This document shows positions 45,797 through 55,937 of a stretch of 64,000 nt of DNA, piece by piece (within the stretch, counting starts at the first letter, position 1; every line of letters starts with the position of its first letter). Source of the stretch: CAWBOV01 sp963790525 (GTDB lineage: Bacteria > Actinomycetota > Actinomycetes > Mycobacteriales > Jatrophihabitantaceae); NCBI GenBank assembly GCA_963790525.1, contig CAWBOV010000004.1, forward strand, positions 310,001 through 374,000. Reading direction: 5' to 3'. The notes under the pieces were generated by a model. That model had not been told where the DNA came from. It saw nothing but the letters and a program-made list of their open reading frames with translations, and searched no databases. The translations under genes and the position numbers were made by a program.

Positions 45797-47200
45797 ATGC
45801 CCGCGCGCCGCTCGACCACGTCCGTGACGCGCGCGGCGATCGCGGCCCGTCTCGTCCTCGTCGCCGCCCTGGTGGGCGAGGGAGTCGTCCTCTACGTCTG
45901 CCTGAACCACAACCTCAGCGACCGCGTGCTCAAGGCCGAGGTGGGCGGGACGCTGCTGTTCGCCCTCGCCGTCGTGGCGCTGCGGCTGAGCCGGATTCCG
46001 GCGCGGGCGGCGTTGCTGCTGATCATGGCCGGCGGCATCGGGTTCCAGGCGGTCGCGCTCACGAACGGGCCGACGGCCAGCGACGACGTGTTCCGCTACG
46101 TCTGGGACGGCAAGGTGCAGCTGGCCGGCATCGACCCGTACCGCTACGCCCCCGACAAGCCGCAACTGGACCACATCCGCGGGGACGTGCTCTTCCCCGA
46201 CAAGGCTGGCTGCGTGTGGACGATCGAGAACGGGCGCTGCAGCCTCGTCAACCGCCCTGACGTCCACACGATCTATCCGCCGGTGGCCGAGGCGGCGTTC
46301 GCGCTGGCGCGCCTGAGCAGCGGCGGCCACGACGACCACGCCTTCCCGCTCCAGGTCTGGGCGGCGCTCGGCGCGATCGGCACCGGCTTCCTGCTGGCCT
46401 GGCGGTCCCTGAAACAGCACAGCCCGCCCTGGACGGTGGCGCTCTGGTCCTGGTGCCCGGTGACGGCCATCGAGCTCGGCAACAACGCCCACATCGAGTG
46501 GCTGGTCGCCCTGCTCTGCGTCCCGGCGTTGATGTGCCTGCGCCGCGGCCGTGACACGTGGGCCGGCGCACTCGTCGGCGCCGCCATCGCGACGAAGCTG
46601 TACCCCGGGCTGCTGCTGCTCACGATGCTGAAACGGCGTCCGGCGCGGGTCGTCGCGAGCGCGGTCGCGGTGGTCGCGCTGTCCTACGTCCCGCACGTCG
46701 CCGCGGTGGGCGGGCGGGTGATCGGTTACCTACCGGGTTACCTGAAGGAGGAGAACTACCTCGACGGTGGCCGCTTCCTGCTGCTGGACCTCGTGCTGCC
46801 CGAGGCGATGCTGACCTACGTCGCCGCCCTCGTGCTGCTGGCCGCCGCGGTGTGGGCCTACCGGCGCAGCGATTCCACCCGCCCGGAGGACACGGCGGTG
46901 GTGCTCGTCGGCGTCGCCCTGCTCGTGACCACTCCGACCTACAGCTGGTACGTGATCCTGCTGCTGGCGCTGATCGCCATGACCGGTCGTGTCGAGTGGT
47001 TCCCGCTCGTCATCGGGCCAGGCATCGCCGCGCTCGGCGTCAGCCACTTCTCCGTCCACGAGACCGTGCCGTACCGCACGGCCTGCTACGGGGCCGCGCT
47101 CGTCGGGGTGCTCGTCTGGACGGCGGTCCGTCAGCGGGCGCGGCGCGCCGACGACGACCAGGCGCCCGGCGCGATCCGCAGTCGGGTGCGCATCGAATGA
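45797..47200 (+). CDS. Polytopic membrane glycosyltransferase-like protein
   Basis: The protein has 467 residues with about 10-11 membrane spans. TNGPTASDDVFRYVWDGKVQLAGIDPYRY is the loop motif (DD...WDG...NPY-like) found in polyprenyl-phosphate-dependent mannosyltransferases of the GT-C/GT87 type. The catalytic Asp pair sits in the first external loop. It lies 12 nt after the P450. ATG 45797 preferred over an upstream TTG. Its 3' end overlaps accE by 70 nt on the opposite strand. Cell-envelope mannosylation is likely (family inference). Confidence 0.75.
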   Translation: MPARRSTTSVTRAAIAARLVLVAALVGEGVVLYVCLNHNLSDRVLKAEVGGTLLFALAVVALRLSRIPARAALLLIMAGGIGFQAVALTNGPTASDDVFRYVWDGKVQLAGIDPYRYAPDKPQLDHIRGDVLFPDKAGCVWTIENGRCSLVNRPDVHTIYPPVAEAAFALARLSSGGHDDHAFPLQVWAALGAIGTGFLLAWRSLKQHSPPWTVALWSWCPVTAIELGNNAHIEWLVALLCVPALMCLRRGRDTWAGALVGAAIATKLYPGLLLLTMLKRRPARVVASAVAVVALSYVPHVAAVGGRVIGYLPGYLKEENYLDGGRFLLLDLVLPEAMLTYVAALVLLAAAVWAYRRSDSTRPEDTAVVLVGVALLVTTPTYSWYVILLLALIAMTGRVEWFPLVIGPGIAALGVSHFSVHETVPYRTACYGAALVGVLVWTAVRQRARRADDDQAPGAIRSRVRIE

Positions 47201-47364
47201 CCCGGGTCGGCCCACAGCGACCGCGGCTCCGGTGACGGGTCGTCCCCGCCGCCGCGGGCACTCAGCACGGCGGTGAGGACGGCGATCTCCTCCGGGCTGG
47301 GCGCGCCGTGGACGATGCGCAGCGGCGCGCGCGGCTCGGGTGCCGGTGCGGAGTCCTCGCTCAC
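47131..47364 (-). CDS. accE: Acyl-CoA carboxylase epsilon subunit
   Basis: The protein has 77 residues. LRIVHGAPSPEEIAVLTAVLSARG is the AccE core, and the C-terminus SLWADPGHSMRTRLRIAPGAWSSSARR is the usual W...P tail. GTG 47364 overlaps the pccB stop by 4 nt. In M. tuberculosis the AccE5 peptide stabilises AccA3-AccD5, so PccB here is probably its partner. Confidence 0.85.
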   Translation of the reverse strand: MSEDSAPAPEPRAPLRIVHGAPSPEEIAVLTAVLSARGGGDDPSPEPRSLWADPGHSMRTRLRIAPGAWSSSARRAR

Positions 47365-48962
47365 AGGGGGATGTTCCCGTGCTTCTTGGGCGGGAGGTCC
47401 TCGCGTTTGGTCCGCAGCATGCGCAGCGCCTTGATCGACGTACGAGCGCGTGTGCGACGGCGGAATCACCGAGTCGATGTAGCCACGCTCGGCGGCCACG
47501 TACGGGTTCACGAGCGTGTCCTCGTAGTGCTCGACCAGCTCCACGCGGCGGGCCTCGGGGTTGTCGGACTTGGCCAGCTCCTTGCGGTACAGGATGTTGA
47601 CGGCGCCCTGCGCTCCCATCACCGCGATCTGCGCGGTCGGCCATGCGACGTTGAGGTCCGCGCCGAGGTGCTTGGAGCCCATGACGTCGTACGCGCCGCC
47701 GAACGCCTTGCGGGTGATGACGGTGATCTTGGGGACGGTGGCCTCGGCGTAGGCGTAGATGAGCTTGGCGCCGCGGCGGATGATGCCGTTCCACTCCTGG
47801 TCGGTGCCGGGCAGGAAGCCGGGTACGTCGACCAGGGTCAGCACCGGGATGTTGAACGCGTCGCAGGTGCGCACGAAGCGGGCTGCCTTCTCGGAGGCGT
47901 CGATGTCCAGGCAACCGGCGAACTGGGTGGGCTGGTTGCCGACGATCCCGACCGGATGCCCTTCGATGCGGCCGAAACCGACGATGATGTTCGGCGCGAA
48001 CAGCGCCATGACCTCGCAGGAAGTCGCCGTCGTCGACCAGGTGCGTGACGATCTCGTGCATGTCGTAGGGCTGGTTGGCCGAGTCCGGGATGAAGCTGTC
48101 CAGGAACAGGTCCTCGTCGGTGACCGTCGCCTCGACGTCGGTGTCGTAGACCGGCGCCGGGTCCAGGTTGTTGCTCGGCAGGTAGGAGAGCAGCGCCTTC
48201 ACGTAGTCGATCGCGTCCTGCTCGTCCTCGGCCAGGTAGTGCGCGTTGCCGACTGGTGGTGTTGTGGGTGCGGGCGCCGCCGAGTTCCTCCAGCGTGACG
48301 TCCTCGCCGGTGACGGTCTTGATCACGTCCGGGCCGGTGATGAACATCTGCGAGGTCTTGTCGACCATGACGATGAAGTCGGTGAGGGCGGGGGAGTAGA
48401 CGTGCCCGCCGGCGGCCGCGCCCATGATCAGCGAGATCTGCGGGATGACGCCCGAGGCGTGGACGTTGCGGCGGAAGATCTCGCCGTAGAGGCCGAGCGA
48501 CGACCACGCCCTCCTGGATCCGCGCGCCGCCGCCCTCGTTGATCCCGACGATCGGGCAGCCGGTCTTCATGGCGAAGTCCAGCACCTTGACGATCTTCTC
48601 GCCGTACACCTCGCCCGAGGCTGCCGCCGAAGATCGTGACGTCCTGGCTGAAGACGCAGACCGGGCGGCCGTCCACGGTGCCGTAGCCGGTGATCACGCC
48701 GTCGCCGTAGGGGCGGTTCTTCTCCATGCCGAACGTGGTCGAGCGGTGCCGGGCCAGCTCGTCCAGCTCGACGAAGGAGCCCTCGTCGAAGCAGCATCTC
48801 CACGCGCTCGCGGGCGGTGTGCTTGCCCTTCGCGTGCTGCTTCTCGACGGCCCGCGCGGAGCCCGCGTGCACGGCCTCGTCGTAGCGGCGGTCGAGATCG
48901 GCGAGCTTGCCGGCGGTGGTGTGCCGGTCGGGGGTCTGCGGAGCTTCAGCGGCGGCGGACAT
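47361..48962 (-). pseudogene. pccB: Propionyl-CoA carboxylase beta chain (AccD5-like), six frameshifts
   Basis: The protein would have about 532 residues. Segments join into the family sequence: REERVEMLL-like start, SQDVTIFGGSLGEVYGEKIVK, NEGGGARIQEGV, GHVYSPALTDFIVMV, RNVHASG, GFGRIEGHPVGIVGNQPTQF, VDVPGFLPGTDQEWNGIIRRGAK and the C-terminus KREDLPPKKHGNIPL. Extra bases lie at 48788, 48613, 48501, 48249, 48016 and 47436, each at a codon junction. ATG 48962 follows TAAGCT (complement of 48971-48976) by 8 nt. I expect the gene to be intact in the organism. It carboxylates propionyl-CoA with the AccA protein, BirA biotinylating the latter. Confidence 0.88.
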
Positions 48963-49039
48963 AGCCTCGGAGCTTAGCCCGCTACCCCCGCGGTACGGAC
49001 CCTCTGCCGGGTCAATGTCACAGCCCGTACCGTCGCTGC

Positions 49040-49840
49040 ATGCCCGCTCGCCCCCCGTTGGATTCCGCCGCCCTGGGCGCCGGGCTCATCGCCCCCGGCT
49101 CGTTCGTGACCGCCCTCGACGTCGCCGACGAACTCGACTCCACGAACTCCGCCTTGCTGGCCGCGCCCGATGCTGCGGAGGGGACGGTGCTGGTGGCCGA
49201 GTTCCAGACGGCCGGCCGGGGGCGCCTGGATCGGTCCTGGGCCTCGCCGCCGCGGGCCGGGCTGACGTTCTCGCTGCTGCTGCGACCGGCCATGCCCGTG
49301 CACGCGTGGGGGTGGCTGCCGCTGCTGGCCGGGCTCGGCACGCGCGCGGCGGTGCGCACCCTGGCCCCGGACCTCGACGTCGCGCTGAAATGGCCCAACG
49401 ACGTCCTGCTGGGGACCGGTCAGCGCAAGGGAGCCGGCATCCTCGCCCAGGCCGGCGGGGGCGCGGTCGTGATCGGCATCGGGTTGAACGTGAGCCAGAC
49501 CGCCGACGAGCTGCCGACCGCGGAGGCCACCTCCCTGCTGCTCGAGGGCAGTCCGCTGGACCGCGGTGAGCTGCTGGTGGCCGTGCTCGGGGAGATCTCC
49601 GACCGCTACCTGCGCCTGGTCGCCCTGGGCGGCGACGCCCGCGCCTCCGGGCTGCACGGCGAGTACGTCGGCGCGTGCGCGACCCTCGGCCGGGAGGTGT
49701 CGCTGACCCACGCCGGGCTGCCGGTGCGGGGCACGGCGACCGGGATCGACACCACCGGTGCCCTGGAGCTGGCGACCGGGTCCGGCGCGCTCACGGTGTC
49801 CGCCGGAGATGTCTCCCATGTGCGGCCGGTGAACCTGTAG
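49040..49840 (+). CDS. birA: Biotin-[acetyl-CoA-carboxylase] ligase, monofunctional
   Basis: The protein has 266 residues. Biotin-binding loop AGRGRLDRSWASPPRAGLTFSLLLRP, KWPNDVLL and GIGLNVSQ are diagnostic. There is no N-terminal DNA-binding domain, so it is a ligase only. ATG 49040 follows TACCGT (49028-49033) by 6 nt, leaderless. It is divergent from pccB, whose alpha-chain partner it biotinylates on the EAMKM lysine. A PH-domain membrane protein follows, as in Mycobacteriales relatives. Confidence 0.93.
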   Translation: MPARPPLDSAALGAGLIAPGSFVTALDVADELDSTNSALLAAPDAAEGTVLVAEFQTAGRGRLDRSWASPPRAGLTFSLLLRPAMPVHAWGWLPLLAGLGTRAAVRTLAPDLDVALKWPNDVLLGTGQRKGAGILAQAGGGAVVIGIGLNVSQTADELPTAEATSLLLEGSPLDRGELLVAVLGEISDRYLRLVALGGDARASGLHGEYVGACATLGREVSLTHAGLPVRGTATGIDTTGALELATGSGALTVSAGDVSHVRPVNL

Positions 49841-49887
49841 TTTCTGTGTGCGCACAGGACCCTGGGACGCGAGGACGGGAGCACGCA

Positions 49888-50391
49888 ATGGCTTTCCCAC
49901 AGGATCTGCTCACCTCGGACGAAGAGGTCGTCGAGCACCTCCACCCGCACTGGATCACCCTCGTCCCGGCGACGATCTGGCTGGTGCTGATCTGCGCGGT
50001 CTCCGGCGTGGGCATCGCGTTCCTGCCCGACGGCAGCGCACACGGCGCCCTGGTGATCGCCGTGCTGGTGATCGCGCTGATCCTGCTCTGCTGGCTGACG
50101 TTCGCCCCCTGGATCAGCTGGCGCACCACCCACTACGTCTTCACGAACGAGCGTGTCCTCTTCCGCCACGGCATCCTGCGCCACACCGGCCGCGACATCG
50201 CGCTGTCCCGGATCAACGACGTCGGCTTCGTGCTGACGCTGTGGGACCGCTTGGTCGGCGCAGGCACGCTGACGGTGGAGTCCGCCGGCGAGCTCGGGCA
50301 GCAGAAGCTGGTCAACGTCCCGCACGCGGAGAAGGTGCAGCAGATGCTGAACCATCTCATCGAGCAGGACGCGATGAAGCGCCACCGCTGA
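49888..50391 (+). CDS. PH-domain (bPH2) membrane protein
   Basis: The protein has 167 residues. Two spans at about 28-45 and 51-72 precede a YVFTNERVLFRHGILRHTGRDIALSRINDVGF bacterial PH-like (DUF304) module. I recall this gene next to birA and purK in mycobacteria, with unknown function. ATG 49888 has GGACGGGAGCACGCA upstream. A 14-bp direct repeat flanks its stop codon. Confidence 0.85.
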   Translation: MAFPQDLLTSDEEVVEHLHPHWITLVPATIWLVLICAVSGVGIAFLPDGSAHGALVIAVLVIALILLCWLTFAPWISWRTTHYVFTNERVLFRHGILRHTGRDIALSRINDVGFVLTLWDRLVGAGTLTVESAGELGQQKLVNVPHAEKVQQMLNHLIEQDAMKRHR

Positions 50392-50478
50392 CATCGCCCG
50401 GTGACTGACATCGCCCGGGCCTGCCACTCCTCACCTCTCCCCGGCCCGCCGCCCGGCGTGGCCTCGTAGGGTGAGGTC

Positions 50479-51393
50479 ATGACCGGTCTTCCCGCCTGGA
50501 TCGACCTGCGCGAAGTGGGCCCGCGTGACGGGCTGCAGAACGAGGATCCGATCCCCACCGCCGCCAAGATCGAACTCGTGGACGCCCTGTCGGTGACGGG
50601 CGTCTCGCGGATCGAGGCGGTGTCCTTCGTCCATCCCAGGGCGATCCCGCAGATGGCAGACGCCGACGAGGTGTGGGGCGGCATCACACGCAACCCCGAC
50701 GTCCGCTACTCGGCGCTGGTGCCGAACGCGCGGGGTGCCGCCAGGGCGCTTGCTGCCGGGTTCAGCGACCTGGAGATCGTCATCTCGGCGTCGGACACCC
50801 ACAACAGGCGCAACATCAACCGCTCCACCGAGGAGTCGCTGGCCGAGCTGGCTCCGATCGTGGCGCAGATCCACGCCGCGGGCGGGACGCTCGAACTCGT
50901 CGTGTCCACCGCGTGGGGGTGCCCGTACGAGGGAGAGGTCCCGCCTGAACGCGTGCTCTGGGTGGTGGGGCAGGGTGTCGCGGCCGGTATCGACTCGCTG
51001 ACCTTCGGCGACACCACGGGAATGGGCACGCCGACCCGCGTCGTCGACCTGGTCACGCGCACCCGCGCCGCGCATCCGGACCTGCCGTTGGCCATGCATT
51101 TCCACAACACCCGCGGTACGGGGCTGGCCAACCTCTACGCCGCGCTGCTGCTGGGCATCACCAGGTTCGACGCGAGTGTCGGCGGGTTGGGCGGGTGCCC
51201 GTACGCCCCCGGCGCAACGGGCAACATCGCCACCGAGGAGGTCGTGGCGATGGTCGAGGACATGGGGATCAAGACCGGCATCGACCTCGACGCCCTGCTC
51301 GACGCCGCCGCGCTGGCCCAGCGGCTGATCGGCACGACGCTGCCGTCGAACGTGCTGCGCGCCGGTCCGCGCACCCGCCTCACCCCGCTGTAG
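50479..51393 (+). CDS. Hydroxymethylglutaryl-CoA lyase
   Basis: The protein has 304 residues and is a TIM-barrel lyase giving acetoacetate and acetyl-CoA. LREVGPRDGLQNE (active-site R/D), VSFVHPRAIPQMADADEV, MHFHNTRGTG and the HMG-CoA lyase signature GLGGCPYAPGATGN with its cysteine are present. ATG 50479 is 6 nt after TAGGGT (50467-50472), leaderless. It is the last step of leucine breakdown; an isovaleryl-type dehydrogenase and carboxyltransferase lie 20 kb away. Confidence 0.92.
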   Translation: MTGLPAWIDLREVGPRDGLQNEDPIPTAAKIELVDALSVTGVSRIEAVSFVHPRAIPQMADADEVWGGITRNPDVRYSALVPNARGAARALAAGFSDLEIVISASDTHNRRNINRSTEESLAELAPIVAQIHAAGGTLELVVSTAWGCPYEGEVPPERVLWVVGQGVAAGIDSLTFGDTTGMGTPTRVVDLVTRTRAAHPDLPLAMHFHNTRGTGLANLYAALLLGITRFDASVGGLGGCPYAPGATGNIATEEVVAMVEDMGIKTGIDLDALLDAAALAQRLIGTTLPSNVLRAGPRTRLTPL

Positions 51394-51444
51394 GGACGCC
51401 GATGGCTGCGGCAGCTGCGGGGCTCTCACGGGCGGGCCGTTCCG

Positions 51445-52359
51445 TCAGCTGATCGCACGAGCGAGGCGATCGGTGTAGTCGCCGGGGGCGTAGACCCGTC
51501 CGGCGTAGCGGCGCTCGTAGTCGGCGTGCAGGTCGGGGTCGAAGGTGGCCAGCCAGCTCAGGAAGTGTTCCCGGACGCCGGGCCGCAGGTGCAGCGGGAG
51601 CACGGACAGCACCCGTCCGCCCGCAGCCCGGACCGCGGCCGCCACCTCGGCCAGTTGCTCGTCGCTGTCGCTGAGTCCCGGGAGGACGGGCGCGATCAGG
51701 GCGCCGGTGCGGATCCCCGCGGCGGCCAGCTGCCGCATCGCGTCGATGCGTCGGCGGGGGTGGGGAGTTCCCGGCTCGGTGGCGCGCCAGACCCGCTCGT
51801 CGAGGGTGCCCACGGAGAAATTGACGGTGATGTCGGTGCGGTGGGACGCCTCGGTGAGCAGGTCGAGGTCACGCAGGACGAGGGCCGACTTCGTGAGGAT
51901 CGAGAACGGGTTGCGGTGCTCGCCCAGCGCCTGCACGACGCCGCGAGTGAGGCGGTACTTCCCCTCGCACCGCTGGTACGGGTCGGTGTTGGTCCCCATC
52001 GCCACGGGATCCCGCGCCCAGCTCGGAGAGCGCAGCTCCGCACGCAGCTTCTCGACGGCGTTGATCTTGACGACGATCTTGCGGTCGAAGTCCTCGCCGA
52101 TGTCCAGCCCCAGGTACTCGTGGGTGGGGCGGGCGAAGCAGTAGGTGCAGGCGTGGCTGCAGCCGCGGTAGACGTTGATGGTCCAGCGGAACGGCATCCG
52201 GGAGCTCTCCGGCACCGCGTTCAGCAGCTTCTTCGCGGTGACATGCAGGAACTCCATCCCCGACAGCGAGCCTGTACCGCGCTCGGGCCCGGTCAGCCCG
52301 TCGACGTCGAACAGCGCCGGCTGCCCGTTCACCTCCTCGTCGGCTAGGTGCCAGCGCAT
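51445..52359 (-). CDS. Rv2578c-type radical SAM protein
   Basis: The protein has 304 residues. The iron-sulfur motif is RGCSHACTYCFARPTHEYLGLDIGEDFDRKI with CxxxCxxC, unlike spore photoproduct lyase in surrounding sequence. TNTDPYQRCEGKYRLTRGV and SVGTLDERVWRATEPGTP are typical of the family. ATG 52359 chosen (MRWHLADEEVNGQPALFDVDG); the extension to 52443 overlaps dnaE2's 3' end. In M. tuberculosis such proteins are annotated only as radical SAM. It is adjacent to dnaE2, so a DNA-lesion role is possible but unproven. Confidence 0.83.
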   Translation of the reverse strand: MRWHLADEEVNGQPALFDVDGLTGPERGTGSLSGMEFLHVTAKKLLNAVPESSRMPFRWTINVYRGCSHACTYCFARPTHEYLGLDIGEDFDRKIVVKINAVEKLRAELRSPSWARDPVAMGTNTDPYQRCEGKYRLTRGVVQALGEHRNPFSILTKSALVLRDLDLLTEASHRTDITVNFSVGTLDERVWRATEPGTPHPRRRIDAMRQLAAAGIRTGALIAPVLPGLSDSDEQLAEVAAAVRAAGGRVLSVLPLHLRPGVREHFLSWLATFDPDLHADYERRYAGRVYAPGDYTDRLARAIS

Positions 52360-52411
52360 GTCGTGTCCCACTCGGCTGTGCGGGCGGGCACGCGTCCGCT
52401 CGGGCGCTCGG

Positions 52412-55400
52412 TCACCGGAAGTCCCGGGAGCTGGTGCGGACACCGAGATGCAGTTTGTCGATGCGCTCGGCCAGGACGTTGACGACCCCGTCGGTGCGTT
52501 CGAGCATCCCGCGGATCAGCAGGCCGCCGGATTCCCGGGCGATGCGCCGGTGCCGTCCCCAGACGACCGGATCGCAGATGACGTTGACCATGCCGGTCTC
52601 GTCCTCGAGGTTGATGAAGATGATCCCGCGGGCGGTGGCCGGTCGCTGGCGATGGGTGACGATGCCGCCGATCACCACCCGGGTGCGGTCGGGGAGCGCG
52701 CGCAGGGCCGCGGCCGGGATGACACCGAGGGAGGTGAGGTGCCCGCGGATGAGCGTCGTCGGGTAGGCGTCGCGGGTGATCGACGTCGCCCAGTAGTCGG
52801 CGAGCAACTGCTCGGGCGCGGTCATCTCGGGCAGCGGTGGCGGTGCCTGCTCGTCCACCGTGTCGACATCGAGTTGCCCGGGGCGGATGGCGGCCACCGG
52901 CCCGGCGGCCCAGAGCGCACCGCGGCGGGTGAGGTGCAGCGACTCGAACGCCCCGGCGGTGGCCAGCGCCTCGACCTGGTCGGAGTTCAGCCCGGTGCGG
53001 CGCACGAGATCGGCCATGGAGGCGAAGGGGCCGTGGCTGTCGCGTTCGGCCACCATCGCCCTGGCCAGCTCGAGACCGATCGTGCGCACGGCCGACAGCC
53101 CGAGGCGCACGGCGGGTTGCTCCGGGCCGGGGCCGGTGTAGGTGGCCGAGGTCTGCGGCTCGAGATCGGCTTGGGCGGACGAGGCGTTGAGGTCCGGCCC
53201 GCGTACTTCCACGCCGTGGCGCTTGGCGTCCTGGACCAGCGACTGCGGTGAGTAGAAGCCCATCGGCTGGGCGTTGAGCAACGACGCGCAGAACGCGGCC
53301 GGGTGGTAGAGCTTGAGCCACGACGAGGCGTAGACGAGGAACGCGAAGCTGATCGAGTGGCTCTCGGCGAACCCGAAGGCGGCGAAGGCCCGGATCTTGG
53401 TGTAGACGTCGTCGGCGACCGTGCCGGTGATCCCGTTCACCGCCATCCCGGCGTAGAGCCGTGCCCGCATGGCGTCCATCCGCTCCCCGGAACGTTTGGA
53501 GCTCATCGCCCGGCGCAGCTGATCGGCCTCGGTGGGGGTGCAGCCGGCGGCGTCGATCGCCAGCTGCATCAGCTGTTCCTGGAACAGCGGGATGCCGAGG
53601 GTCTTCTCGAGTGCCTTCTCCAGCTTCGGGTGCGGATAGGTGACCTTCTCCAGCCCGCTGCGGCGGCGGATGTAGGGATGCACCGACTCGCCCTGGATGG
53701 GGCCGGGCCGGATCAGGGCGATCTCCACGACGAGGTCGTAGAAGGTGCGCGGTTTCAGGCGTGGCAGCGTCGACATCTGCGCGCGCGACTCGATCTGGAA
53801 CACCCCGATGGTGTCGGCGACGCAGAGCATGTCGTAGACGAGCGGGTCCTCCGGGGGGATCTGGTGCAGGCCGTAGCGCACCCCGTGCCACTGCTCGACG
53901 AAGTCGAAGCAGTACTTCAGCGCCGAGAGCATGCCCGAGCCCGAGCAGGTCGAACTTCACCAGGCCCGCTCCGGCGCAGTCGTCCTTGTCCCACTGCAGC
54001 ACGGTCCGGTCGGCCATCCGGCCCCACTCGACCGGGCAGACCTCGATGACCGGACGGTCGCAGATGACCATGCCCCCGGAGTGGATGCCCAGGTGCCGCG
54101 GGGCGTTCTGCAGTTGTTCGGCCAGGTCCATCACCAGCTCGGGCACCGCGAGGTCGCCGATGTCGCGGGGAGCGGCTGGGGTCGGGACCGAGCCCGTGGC
54201 GGCGGCCTGGACGTGGGGTGCCGACTCCTCGCGAGCGGTACCGGCGACGGCACGCAGCTCCGGCGCCCAGTAGTAGCCCTGCTCGATCATCTTGCTCCAG
54301 GCGTCCTGCTGCCCGGTCGAGTAGCCGAGCGCCTTGGCGACGTCGCGGATCGCGGACTTGGGGCGGTAGGTGATCACGTTCGCGACCTGGGCCGCGTGGC
54401 GGCGGTCGTAGCGTTCGTAGACGTGCTGGATCGCCTCCTCGCGCCGGTCGGACTCGATGTCGAGGTCGATGTCGGGCGGCCCGTCGCGCTCCGGCGACAG
54501 GAAGCGTTCGAACAGCAACCCGTAGCGCACCGCGTCCACAGCGGTGATGCCGATGGCGTAGCAGACCGCGGAGTTCGCCGCGCTGCCCCGGCCCTGGCAC
54601 AGGATGTCGCGGCTGCGGCAGAACTCCACGATCTCCCAGACCACCAGGAAGTAGCCGGGGAACCCGAGCTGATCGATGATCTCCAGTTCGTGCTCGATCT
54701 GGTCGTAGGGGTCGACGAAGCCGCGCTCACGGGCCCAGCGGGCGGCCTGCTCCCTGGTGCCGTACCGGTCCAGCGCCCCGGCGTGGGCGAGTTCGCGCAG
54801 GTAGGTCATCTCGGTGTGGCCCGGCGGGACCGGGAACGGGGGGAGATTCGGGGCGATGAGCTTGAGCGGGAACGCGAGGTCTCGCCCGAACGCGCCGGAC
54901 CGGTCGACCGCCCCGGGCCAGCGGTGGAAGCGGTCGGCCATCTCGGCCCCGCTGCGGAGATGGGCACCGGCCCAGGACGGCAGCCAGCCGTCGATGTCGT
55001 CCAGGGTGCTCCGGGCGCGGACCGCCGCGATCGCCGTGGCCAGGGGACGGCGCGCGGGATGGGCGTAGTGCGCCGCCGTGGTGGCGACGGTCGGCAGCCG
55101 GGCGCTGTCGGCCAGGTCGGCAAGGGCATCGTTCAGGTCGTCGGTGAGGGGGTCCAGGCCATGGGTGAGCTCCACCGCGACGTTGCCCGCCCCGAAGAGG
55201 GCGGTGAGTTCGTCCAGCGCCCGCCGGGCCGGCTCGAGGGCGAAGGTACCGGTGCCGCCTGAGGTGAGCGCCTGCCGGACCGCGCCCTTGCGGCAGCCGG
55301 TGAGGACCAGCCAGTGGCCCTGGGCGGCCGCCCCCAGCTCGGCGAGGTCGTAGACGGGGCGCCCCTTGGAACCGCCGCGCAACTGGGCATCGCTGATCGT

Positions 55401-55889
55401 GCGCGCCAGCGCTGCGTACCCGGCCGGATCGCGGGCCAGGACCAGCAGGTGGCGCTGCGGGGGATCGGGCGTGCCGACCCGGGCCGCGATCATCCGTTCC
55501 GACTGGGTGACCGGGATCGTCACATCGAGGGAGAGTTCGGCGCCGAAGACCGTCGGCAGGCCGAGTGCGTCGGCGGCCTCGGCGAAGCGGACGACCCCGT
55601 AGAAGCCGTCATGATCGGTGATCGCCAGCGCCTGCAGCCCCAGCCGGTCCGCCTCCTCGGCGAGTTCCTCCGGCGAACTCGCTCCGTCGAGAAAGCTGAA
55701 GGACGAGTGGGCGTGCAACTCGGCGTAGGGCACCCGCGGCCCGCTCGGCGTGGCGACCGCCCGAGGTGGTTCGTAGGCCTCGCGTTTGCGGGACCACGCG
55801 GGGGAGTCACCGCCGTCACCGGCGACCGGCAGGCCCGACAGGCGCCGTTCGAGATCGCGCCATGGGACGGGAGGGTTGCCGAAGGCCAT
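52412..55889 (-). pseudogene. dnaE2: Error-prone DNA polymerase DnaE2, one frameshift
   Basis: The protein would have about 1,159 residues. PHP domain YAELHAHSSFSFLDGASSPEELAEEA with TDHDGFYGV, polymerase core PDIDLDIESDRREEAIQHVYERYD (catalytic Asp pair) and GRGSAANSAVCY, then the C-terminal OB region VVIGGIVTHRQRPATARGI. The frame breaks near 53933 (CTC-GGG-C-ATG); removing one base gives KFDLLGLGMLSALKYCFDFV. ATG 55889 is 6 nt after a GATACT -10 that abuts a perfect LexA box. DnaE2 is the SOS-induced translesion polymerase of mycobacteria and works with ImuA' and ImuB, whose genes follow on the same strand. Confidence 0.93.
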
Positions 55890-55895
55890 GTACCC

Positions 55896-55915
55896 AGTAT
55901 CGAACATCAGTTCGA
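55896..55915 (-). promoter_or_regulatory. dnaE2 promoter with perfect LexA (SOS) box
   Basis: TCGAACATCAGTTCGA at 55900-55915 is a perfect mycobacterial-type SOS box. The leftward -10 GATACT is the complement of 55896-55901 and lies partly within it, so LexA would block the promoter directly. ATG 55889 starts 6 nt downstream. Confidence 0.9.
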
Positions 55916-55937
55916 TATACGCAAGAGCTCTCCCCCG

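Noticed and set aside
44726..46696. 656-codon open frame opposite the P450 and membrane glycosyltransferase
   Set aside because: It spans two convincing genes on the other strand and shows no family motif.
50388..50418. 14-bp direct repeat CTGACATCGCCCGG at the end of the PH-domain gene
   Set aside because: Only two short copies 17 bp apart, no terminal features of an element; probably replication slippage.
53930..53940. Programmed frameshift in dnaE2
   Set aside because: No slippery heptamer or downstream structure; the one-base change has the same codon-junction form as the many indels elsewhere, so an assembly artefact is simpler.
53931..55262. 443-codon open frame opposite dnaE2
   Set aside because: Shadow of the dnaE2 coding frame.
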